DNA of 64,000 nucleotides from Diabrotica undecimpunctata (taxonomy: Eukaryota; Arthropoda; Insecta; Coleoptera; Chrysomelidae), in the NCBI RefSeq assembly GCF_040954645.1, contig NC_092810.1, forward strand, positions 12,572,377 to 12,636,376, given 5' to 3'. The first letter of the stretch is position 1. The number at the start of each line of letters is the position of its first letter. Below, one piece after another: positions 55,500-64,000 of the stretch. The notes under the pieces were generated by a model, which was not told where the DNA came from, did no database searches, and saw nothing but the letters and a program-made list of their open reading frames with translations. The translations under genes and the position numbers were made by a program.

Positions 55500-57110
55500 G
55501 GCATCAGCCCATATATTGTAGTAATTAACTCTTAAAAGACAAATTAGGAAAAATTGAGATTCGAAACTTCTCTGGCGTGGGTTATAACACAAAGGAAAGA
55601 ATCATCATACCCTGACCTAGAATAATCTATTCTCAGTATATTTTAGGAAAGAGCTTGGCAATTATATACCATCATTTTTTTTGTTTAAATGGCATAGGCA
55701 AGTGCCATACAGCCAGTCACAACATGAAAATATACTACCCAGAAAGAAGATTGTGTAGTACAATATAAAAAGATAATATAAATTTCAAACTTAAGTAGCA
55801 TTACAAATTTTAAGCATTAAAATTATTATTAAGGATAGGATAGAGATAAAACATGGACACTCGTTTCTCGTCTAGGGACCCATCAAAACATTGCTTTTAA
55901 GACAAACTAGATTAGGTCACGGATAAAAGGTAATACCAAATGGGGTAAAACAGAGGTTAGGATTCTAATTACAGTTAAATATTAAGCTTACTTTTGCAAA
56001 TAAATTCCATCAAACTTTCATTTACAGCTCTTATAATAAGGGGTTTGCAGATAGCACATATTGCACGGAGGAAAAATTTTGATGTTGACTAAATTTTTTA
56101 TTAGACTTTCAGTTTGTTTTGTGTATTTTTTATATTCGAAGAAAATGTGATCTAGATTACTTTCTTTTTGACATTCTGGACATAAATTTGAAATTACGAT
56201 TGTTAGTTTGGACAGATGACTAGGATAGCAGGCGTGTCCAAATTTTATTCTAATTATGGATGTTATATACCTTCGTGGAACAGAATAATTTTTAAACCAA
56301 TAATCACTTGGGATTAAAGTCTGTATAGAAGCATATTGCGAGGAAGACTGCGTACTATATATATGCCAAGCTTGTTTCCATTTACTATTGATATTATTTT
56401 TAATTATTGTTAATGCCTCTTGTCTACAGATTTGGTGACCAGCTTGCGTTCCGGTATCAATGGCCTTCTTAGCTAATAGGTCAACATGTTCGTTGTATTT
56501 AAGACCTATATGTGCTTTAACCCACAAAAAATGAACAACTCTTCGGTTTTAATAAATGTCATAAACAAGTTATTTAATTTGAAAGACATATATATTTGAG
56601 TTATTACTAGGAAAATTTAATAACAGAGAGTAACATAATAGACAATGAGTCAGATACTATTGTAACAGATGTATTCTGAGTGTTTTCGAAGTATCTTAAT
56701 GCTTCATATATTGCTACAGCTTCAGCACTAAAGATTGAAAAACTAGGATTTAGTCGACAAAGTTTTTCTGTATTAGTTGATGGAATGTAGAAAGCACACC
56801 CAGTACCAACAATAGACTTTGAGGCATCCGTATAAATAACTAAAGAGTCTGACAGACTAGATAAACAAAACCTCAAAATATTTGAGCTAACGGAAGAATT
56901 TACATGGTAATTAGGTTGTATCACAGTTATGGGTTGCAAGCACGAATAAAAATGTTCGATGTTAAGATTATCCTCTGATTTAAAGTCATAATCAAAATTT
57001 GTCAGGCTTCTAAAAGCCTCACAAAGTGGAGGTGAGTTCTTAAGTCTCCAATACCGATTAGTTAAATCTTCTTCGTTCAGTTTTCTGATATTTTAGTAGA
57101 GAGTAGTGTT
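55500..57110 (-). mobile_element. I-like LINE, C-terminal region with RNase H
   Basis: The minus strand encodes LNEEDLTNRYWRLKNSPPL, then the RNase H domain: SLVIYTDASKS (D), FSAEAVAIYEAL (E), VTIVSDSLS (D) and, after a short decayed stretch near 56530-56606, WVKAHIGLKYNEHVD (H and D). A C-terminal zinc-binding-like region follows (LCPECQKESNLDHIFFEYKKY). All catalytic residues are present. The reverse transcriptase is not in the window. 55500-56017 is probably its 3' untranslated part. Confidence 0.78.
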
Positions 57111-57599
57111 ACAGTAGAGAGTAGGGTTATATACCATCGTGTCTTGAAACTTTATTATTTTTTATGATTTAAAACTCTTTCTATTTCGAATCCCTCTTTG
57201 GTAGTAACTTTGATCCCACGTGTTTTATTTTTCATTTGACGTTCTCTTTTGTTGATTCATTAGACAAGACTTTTGTATAAGGTTTTTTAGAAGTCTTTGA
57301 CTATCTTTTTTATTTTATACTTGTCTTTCCCTTTCTTAATATCGGTGTCTTTAATTTTGATGATTTTTGGTCACCTAGTGTTGGTCTTAGACATTTTAAA
57401 TCCCTGTTGATTTCAATGACTTACTCGATTAAGTACTCGTTTCATTTTTTTATGTTTAGGTTCATTATAGCGTTTGTTTTCCGCTAGTAGTTGTCTTGTT
57501 TGCTTTAATAGTTATTAAGTGTCGTTGCTTAGTCTGTCTTCTTTAGTTCTTGTTTTATTTGCGACCTGTAGTCCGACTTTGAGAAGGTTTTTATTTATG
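57111..57599. other. No gene recognised
   Basis: T-rich sequence; nothing that I can assign. Confidence 0.4.
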
Positions 57600-57696
57600 T
57601 TTATATTTAGGTAATGAAATCCAAATGCCAGAGAAAACCAAACTGCTGAACTGCAACAAAGAATCACTACAGCATGGGCCGTATATGTAGCTAAAT

Positions 57697-57731
<35 letters not shown>

Positions 57732-58070
57732 TTCGGCCAATGTGTTCACCCATTCTACAGCAACCAAACTCAGAGTATCCCAAAAAAGAATGAAACACTC
57801 GCTGCTTGGACCTCAGAGATAGGGTTAGAAACGAAGAAATGAGAAGGACAGGTGTCATCGATGTCATAGGACGCATAGCATGGCTGACGTAAAACCAGAC
57901 TTGTCATGTGTCCAGAATGAACGACTTTCGGTGCACTCAAAAGCTACATAATGGAGAACGCGAACATGCGGAAGCAGCAAAGGTAAACCACCTAAAAGAT
58001 AGACAGACGACGTTAAAAGAATCACTAGGAATTGGCTACAGGAAACTCAAAAACTATGATGATGATAATT
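57600..58070 (+). pseudogene. RTE-like LINE 3' fragment with internal poly(A)
   Basis: Shifting frames read ELQQRITTAWAVYVAKLL, DVIGRIAWLT, HVSRMNDFRCTQKL and KPPKR then TDDVKRITRNWLQET, the C-terminal region of RTE-type LINEs. It ends in a short (ATG)n tail at about 58056-58066. A run of 29 A residues (57701-57729) interrupts the coding part. Many stops. Confidence 0.65.
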
Positions 58071-58449
58071 TTGATATAAATAAAGATAATATTAGTAGTA
58101 GAGCAGTAGTGGTGTAATGATCACAATAAGTTTAATGTAAAGAAAAAACAATACCAAAAATAACCAATATTTAGATAATATTAGAGGTTTAAATAAGAGT
58201 TAGGTCCCTTGAGAGCTTATTACAATAGTGTGAAACTGTGAAACAATTCTCGATCTAGAAACTAGTCTTAAAAAGTAATCTATCTATATAAAAGGCTACG
58301 ACGACAAGTAACACCGTTTGTCCAGTAAATCTGAACTACTGATATTTTAAGATATGAGTAGAATTCGTATTTGGCTTTCGAAACCAAAATATTCAAAGCA
58401 GACTCCTAGTATACATGGATCTTACAATGTAGAAAGCATTAGAAGTTGC
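58071..58449. other. No gene recognised
   Basis: AT-rich sequence between two LINE remnants. Confidence 0.4.
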
Positions 58450-60910
58450 CGTCAGCATGGAGACATCAACCCGAGATGCAGCTCGATTACAGAACTCAAA
58501 TACAAGTGCTAGTATAAATAAAGTTTCTAGTGTCAAGAATAAACAAGGACACATACAACCTACAAATGTGAAAAGAAATGATATTCATCATAACCAAACT
58601 AAAAATATTTTTTGTTTTAGATGCGGATCTTCACAAGCGGACATATTTTGACCTGGGTAATAATCCAATTGTTACAAATACTTTTGCATCAAATGAAGCA
58701 GCACCATGTTTTAGTCCAGTTCAAGATACAAATGTACATGATTCAAATGATACTTTAACTTGCTTACCACAAATACTAGATACTACAAATACTTCAGCTA
58801 ACTCAGATGACGCCCCCGTACTACGAATTTCCTTAAAAGTTTAGCATTTCCTTACGCGGAGAAAAGTTGTCATATATTTAACATAATGTTGACATTTGTG
58901 AAGGATGGGATATAAACTCCGGTCATTCACCCATAATTCTAACCATGAGTGATATGATTATTAGAAAAGAGAACAACCCAACCTTAACTAATAAGCTCAC
59001 AGACTGGGAAAGTTTTAAAGTAACTCTTGAAGAAAAGATCATTTTAGCCGTGCCACTAAAGGCAATTGAACAGATAGATCAAGAATTAGATTTATTTGTC
59101 AAAGATATTTAAGATTCAGCATGGGATTGCACTCCCATACTGAAAACAAAAGTTAAAGGGAATAACCACCCTAAAGAAATTCGTGAATTAATAAAAGAAA
59201 AAAGAAAACTAAGAAGAAAATGGCAGTAAACGAGAGCCCCTCGAGACAAAACTAACCTAAACAATGCCAGCCAGCAACTTAAAAGAGAAATCCAGAAAAT
59301 TAAGAATGAATCTATTAAATCTTATCTGGAAGAGTTAACAAACGACAGCAGCCCAGAGTATTCGCTTTGGAAAGCTACAAAAAGAATTAAAAGGCCAATA
59401 TTACATTCTCTTCCAATAAAACTGGAAGACGGTAGTTGGGCCAGAAATAATCAGCAGAAGGCAGAGAGATTTGCCACTCATCTAGAGAACACATTTAAGT
59501 TGCAAGATGACCAAGACGATGACCAGGATTGGCCTGAACCAAAGCAAATAGATAAGAATATCAAGCCAACTTCCTCAAAAGAAGTAGCTGAGTTAATTAA
59601 AGAACAAATCGACCCAAATAAAGCACCAGGTTATGACCTCATTACCGGAAGACTGCTAAAAAATCTACCAAGAAAAGCTATCGTAAAATTAACAAATTTA
59701 ATAAATGCTGCCTTTAGACTACAATATGTTCCAGATTTATGGAAGATAGCTGAGGTGATCATAATACCAAAGCCTGGGAAACCCTCCAATGAGGTGACAT
59801 CATATAGACCAATATCACTTCTACCTGTGATGTCCAAGGTGCTTGAAAAACTCCTCCTGCGAAGAATCCTACCAATAATTGAAGAAAAGAAAATAATTCC
59901 AGATCATCAATTTGGATTTAAAAATAAGCATTCGACAATTGACCAGGTGCATAGAATAACTGCTATAATTGAAAGATCATTAGAGAAAAGAAAAGTCTGT
60001 TCTGCAACCTTCCTAGATGTGGCACAGGCGTTTGATAAAGTCTGGCATAAGGGTTTGATACATAAACTTAAATAATTCATGCCTAAACAATATTCAAATA
60101 TATTACAATCATATCTAGCGAACAGACATTTTAGAGTTAAACAAGAAGATGCATACACTGATCTCAAGAATATTGAAGCAGGTGTTCCACAAGAGAGTGT
60201 ATTGGGTCCAGTCCTATATCTAATATACACGTGTGATATACCTGAACTAGAAGACGACACCATAGCTACCTTCGCAGATGACACTGCTGTCTTAGCGGTA
60301 AGTGACACCGTCGAAGAAGCTACAGAAAAACTACAAAATTCAATAAATAAAATCCATTAATGGACCAAAAATGAAAAATTAAACTGAATGAGAATAAATC
60401 AGTCCATATAAATTTTACCAATAAGAGAAGTGCCTATTGCAACATCAGCAAAGTACTTGGGGATCACTCTTGATGCGAAACTTCGCTGGAAAGCTCACGT
60501 GAAGAAGAAAAGAGAAGAACTAGGCATCCGCTACAAGAAAATGTATTGGTTAATGGGAAGACATTCCTCTCTATCCATAAATAATAAACTCCTAATCTAT
60601 AAACAAATAATGAGACCTATGGCTGCCAACTCTGGGGCTGTGCCAAGCCTAGTAACATCAAAGTAATCCAGATATTCCAGAATAAAGTACTGAGGAACAT
60701 CGTAGATGCGCCTTGGTACGTTAGGAACAACGACCTTCACCGGGACCTCAAGATGGAAGACGTCAATCAGATAATCAAGAAATTTGCAGGGAGCCATGAA
60801 CAACGACTCCATCATCATGTAAACGTCGAGGCTATCCAGCTCCTCGACAATACGAACCTAGAAAGAAGGCTCAAAAGAACAAAGCCTTTTGAACTGGTAT
60901 AATGAGTGAG
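58450..60910 (+). pseudogene. Jockey-like LINE, long decayed copy
   Basis: After decayed upstream frames (58457-58844, including a CFRCGSS stretch) comes the endonuclease-RT linker (58980-59480). The frame 59500-60075 holds DPNKAPGYDLITGRLLKNL, RPISLLPVMSKVLEKLL, HQFGFKNKHSTIDQV and FLDVAQAFDKVWHKGL. After one stop, 60079-60360 holds AGVPQESVLGPVLY and TFADDTAVLA (catalytic box F-A-D-D). Then come AKYLGITLDAKLRWKAH and the C-terminus HVNVEAIQLLDN in other frames, ending FELV near 60900. Same family as the minus-strand copy at 26-27 kb. At least five lesions. Confidence 0.87.
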
Positions 60911-61944
60911 TGAAAAGCAGAGTAAAGTGTTGTGCGAGTATGCATGCTAAATTTAATACTAGTTATTAGAAATAAAAGGAAAGATACTAGTGAGTAGACA
61001 CCTAATTTTAGGATTTCATTAGTAATTTAAGTTAGAAACAAATTGATAATTGGTCTTACTGACCAGAACATTTAAGTAGTTCTATGACATGATACTTGGA
61101 CGTTGACAGATGTCATGGGACGTTACTCACTTCATTACATACATGTTTTTAATTAGTAAAATAAAGAAACATAAAATACATTCGACACCATTTTCATTAC
61201 ATTACACGTACATATACAACAGAAAGTAATAAAACTTTACACACACACACACGCAGTGATCAACCCTGCCCCTAGGAACATGTGTATACCAATGTAAGAA
61301 TGGGATCCACATGTCCGAAGATCAAACCGGTCACACCTCGCTAGTCGAAGTGGTACCTATCTGACCCCCAGGCTTTTCCACCACCCCTCCTCATCGTGTG
61401 ACTTACGTGAGGAGGCTTATGATCTGAAATTTACTTAAGATGCCCTGGGTAATAGGACATCCTCGGTTTTTAGTGAATGTGGTTATGCCACCTAACTGTA
61501 GGGGTAGCCACATCTAGGCTTTTCTCCCTATTTACTTTACTGACTCAATTGATTTTACTCTAGCTTTACGTCGGAACTTGAGTCCCTAAAAAAAGAAAAA
61601 AGAGCGTGTGTTCCGACCATAGAGCCATCAGCCTGAGCTGATGACTCTATGTCCGGAAAAGAGTGTGTGCTCGGTCACTCAGCCGCCGATTTGGCAAAAT
61701 AAATTTTGTTCTCCTCGCCGGCTGAGCACCCGAGAGGGGTCCGGCCACCAAGCCCATGCATGCCGCACATGACCTCAGTGCTCGGATTTCGCGAGTAGAT
61801 CTTTCATTTCGATCTGCCTTAAGGGCCTAGTCCGCGGAGCGGTATATAGAATTCTATATTTGCTATATAAGGTAAATTTACGTTAAACGGTTTAATGAAA
61901 AGTATGAATGTATCAATATGAATTTACGTTATTTAATCAGAAAA
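60911..61944. other. Non-coding; (CA)n at 61230-61252 and a GC-richer structured stretch
   Basis: 60911 to about 61200 is probably the 3' end of the Jockey-like element. A short (AC)n run follows. From 61260 to 61860 the composition is distinctly less AT-rich and contains two strong hairpins (61611-61658 and 61670-61734). No coding frame was found. It could be the untranslated region of a retroelement. Confidence 0.45.
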
Positions 61945-62263
61945 CACTTTTTTTTTGTTTTTTTTTTTGTTTTTTTTTTTTGTTTTTTTTTTGTGGACTT
62001 CCTTGTGGCGTCGGGACTATAAAATGCCTGGGCAACAATTCTTTCCTTTTTTCCTTAATCCTATTTGTGTGCGTGTATTGGGGTGTGCATTCCCAAGTGT
62101 ATAATGCTCTCACACACCCCGGTGTATATTGGACTTATAATTACCTAAAAACCTAAAAACCTAAAAAAGAAAAGCGTACCCTCTCGCCAGAGTTTTTTTT
62201 GGTGTGTTTTCTGATTGACTGCATTTCTTTGTTCGTTCTTCTTGCAACCATCTCATTCTTTAT
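61945..62263 (-). other. Probable 3' untranslated region and A-rich tail of the Jockey-like LINE
   Basis: It follows the stop codon of the minus-strand LINE frame at 62264. On the minus strand it ends in A8-12 runs separated by single C residues (61947-61993), a plausible LINE 3' tail. Confidence 0.5.
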
Positions 62264-64000
62264 TTATTCGTTCGGGTTCTCCCTATATCGAGCTATCTGT
62301 TGTTTTGGTCTTCTGTGTACCGTCCTTGTGTTTTCATTGTAGTTAGTCAGCTCTCTTAACATTCTGCTGGGGTGGTTTCTTAGTCCGTTAAAAATTTCAT
62401 ATGCTCTCTCGTCTAGCGTGCGTAGGATTCTTGTTTGTCCTGAGTCTCTATATACATATCTCAAGGGTACGTACCTTGGTATCTTAAGGGCATCTCTGAC
62501 TATTTGATTTTGAGTAGTCTGTATCTTTTTCCTGTTTGTTTTACAGGTGTGTCCCCACGCAGCGGATGCATATGTTAGGACTGGCAGGATAATACTATTC
62601 GCAACCCTGATTTTGGTTTTAAATCGTAGTTTACTTTTCCTTCCAATAAGTGTTGAGAGCTGACTTTTCAACGCTTTGGCTTTGCGTATTTGCTGATTGA
62701 TGTGCTCAGTGAACGTTAGCTTCTTATCTAGATGTACCCCTAGATATTTAGCCTGGTTGGTCCAGTCTACTGGGGTGTTTTCGATTGTAATTTCGCGATT
62801 TGGTACACTTCTTCTGTGACTAAACATTACAGCCTGTGTTTTATCTGGATTTAGGGCTATTTTCCATTTTATACACCATCTTTGGAATCTGTTTAGTGCT
62901 CTTTGCAGATGATTAGCTGCATGATCCGGGTTTCTCCAGCTAACAGCTATTGCTGTGTCGTCAGCGTAAAGACTCAACAGAGAGCCTGGCTCTTTTGGCG
63001 TGTCGGCCGTATAGATGGTGTACAGGTACGGCGACAGCACCGCTCCCTGAGGCACACCCGCCTCCAGGGTCCCGACCTCGGATAGGGTTGCCCCTATTCG
63101 AACTCTGAACCTTCTGTTGGCAAGATATGACGCAAGGAGGCATGTCATCGCCTCACTGTAACCAAATTCATTCATTTTATAGATGAGTCCATGGTGCCAG
63201 ACTCTGTCGAAGGCTTTGCTGACGTCCAGAAAAGCTGTAGCTGTGTACATTTTTTCATTAAATCCTTTGGTGATGAATTCTGTAAGTCGTAGTACCTGTA
63301 ATTCACAGGAGTGTTCGCTTCTGAACCCGAATTGAGCCTCTGGTATGGTTCCTAGCATTTGTGATTCTTCATTGAGTCTTTTTAGTATAACTCTTTCCGC
63401 TATCTTGCTTATAGATGATAATAAGCTGATAGGTCTGTAATTTTGCGGAAATGTGCCGTTTTTACCAGGTTTTGCAATCATTATTACGTGTGCCTCTTTC
63501 CACCTATCTGGGAAATATCGTAGTTTTAGCATGTTGTTTATTATGTTAGTGATATAAACAATAGCTTTTGTTGGTAGATTTTTCAGCGCCCTATTTGTGA
63601 TGTTGTCGGGTCCTGGGGCTTTTTTGGCATTTGTCATTTTTATAATATCCTTTATTTCTTCGGGAGATGTATGTGTAATACCTATTCTGCCCTTTTTCCT
63701 TCTAAGTCTTCTCGCTGTTCTTTCTACCTCTTCTTCAAAGTCTATGTCATCGTCGGGGTCTTCGTTGTTTCTACACGCCCTTTCTAGTTCGTCCTTCATG
63801 ACTTCGGCTTTGTCGATTTCCGTATGGACAATCCCGTTTACTCCGTGTAGGGGAGGTATGGGTTTCTTGTCCTTTCGAAGGATTTTAGATAACTTCCAGA
63901 AGGCGGATTTGTTAGGATTTAGCTCATCGATATAGGAGTCCCAGCTTTCATTTCTATGATTTTGAAGTTGTTTTTTCACTTCCCTGTCTAGCTCATTTGC
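62264..64000 (-). CDS. Jockey-like LINE reverse transcriptase, open frame running off the window
   Basis: The frame is open from the window edge to the stop at 62264, about 578 codons. A linker (WDSYIDELNPNKSAFWKLSK) comes first. The reverse transcriptase follows: NAKKAPGPDNITNRALKNL, YRPISLLSSISKIAERVIL, AQFGFRSEHSCELQVLRL, AFLDVSKAFDRVWHHGLIY, AGVPQGAVLSPYLYTIYTAD and SLYADDTAIAVSW (intact Y-A-D-D). Then come AKYLGVHLDKKLTFTEHI and a C-terminus with YASAAWGHTCKT. There are no stops or frameshifts. It would copy its own RNA at a nicked target site. The endonuclease and ORF1 lie beyond the edge. This is the best-preserved LINE in the window. Confidence 0.92.
   Translation of the reverse strand, partial: ANELDREVKKQLQNHRNESWDSYIDELNPNKSAFWKLSKILRKDKKPIPPLHGVNGIVHTEIDKAEVMKDELERACRNNEDPDDDIDFEEEVERTARRLRRKKGRIGITHTSPEEIKDIIKMTNAKKAPGPDNITNRALKNLPTKAIVYITNIINNMLKLRYFPDRWKEAHVIMIAKPGKNGTFPQNYRPISLLSSISKIAERVILKRLNEESQMLGTIPEAQFGFRSEHSCELQVLRLTEFITKGFNEKMYTATAFLDVSKAFDRVWHHGLIYKMNEFGYSEAMTCLLASYLANRRFRVRIGATLSEVGTLEAGVPQGAVLSPYLYTIYTADTPKEPGSLLSLYADDTAIAVSWRNPDHAANHLQRALNRFQRWCIKWKIALNPDKTQAVMFSHRRSVPNREITIENTPVDWTNQAKYLGVHLDKKLTFTEHINQQIRKAKALKSQLSTLIGRKSKLRFKTKIRVANSIILPVLTYASAAWGHTCKTNRKKIQTTQNQIVRDALKIPRYVPLRYVYRDSGQTRILRTLDERAYEIFNGLRNHPSRMLRELTNYNENTRTVHRRPKQQIARYRENPNE

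Noticed and set aside
57701..57729. Poly(A) tail of a processed gene copy
   Set aside because: The A29 run is flanked on both sides by coding sequence of the same RTE-like LINE, so it is an internal expansion or a secondary event. No separate retrocopy was seen.
61936..62215. 13-bp inverted repeat AATCAGAAAACAC ... GTGTTTTCTGATT
   Set aside because: It spans the tail of the Jockey-like LINE without other support for an element. It is short and in a T/A-rich context, so it may be chance.

Overview
The window looks like one stretch of a large, AT-rich arthropod genome, almost certainly an insect and possibly a beetle. I infer this from the transposon families present and from an arthropod-type core promoter (TATA box plus TCAGT initiator about 31 bp downstream) in the LTRs. 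I cannot name the species. I found no intact host protein-coding gene, tRNA gene, rRNA or CRISPR array. The window is a layered graveyard of transposable elements, many nested in one another.

Layout. 1-5 kb: end of an LTR retrotransposon with its 3' LTR (family A), an R1-like LINE RNase H remnant split by a GAA-tailed LINE, a 464-bp inverted-repeat element and a solo family A LTR. 6-13 kb: a piggyBac remnant, a 34-bp tandem repeat, a complete DD37E mariner-like element interrupted by a SINE, and a hAT remnant. 13-20 kb: a piggyBac C-terminus, a LINE (minus strand) split by an RTE LINE, a run of stem-loops, a second SINE and a GAA-tailed LINE. 20-25 kb: two gene-like relics and a Tc1/mariner-class element with long inverted repeats. 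26-33 kb: a Jockey-like LINE, an internally deleted piggyBac, a pogo/Tigger fragment and several LINE scraps. 33-41 kb: a CACTA-like inverted-repeat unit, two converging half piggyBacs and an inverted-repeat element holding another solo LTR. 41-47 kb: a Penelope-like element, a hAT element, and a LINE joined to the 5' end of U4 snRNA. 47-55 kb: an R1-like LINE, a short LTR retrotransposon (family B) inside a LINE fragment, and a DD41D element within a large palindrome. 55-64 kb: I-like, RTE-like and Jockey-like LINEs, the last open to the window edge.

Relationships. LTR families A and B share the polypurine-tract context and a GTGTTTTATTTC motif upstream of an LTR hairpin. Within family A the hairpin is kept by a compensatory base-pair change. 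Two GAA-tailed LINE families (called G1 and G2 here) recur. At three insertions whose ends I could resolve, the target-site duplication begins with a GA that overlaps the tail. The observations most worth checking are the U4 snRNA-LINE chimera at 46.47 kb, the LTR hairpin, the SINE-interrupted but otherwise open DD37E transposase, and the DD41D element at the centre of a palindrome.
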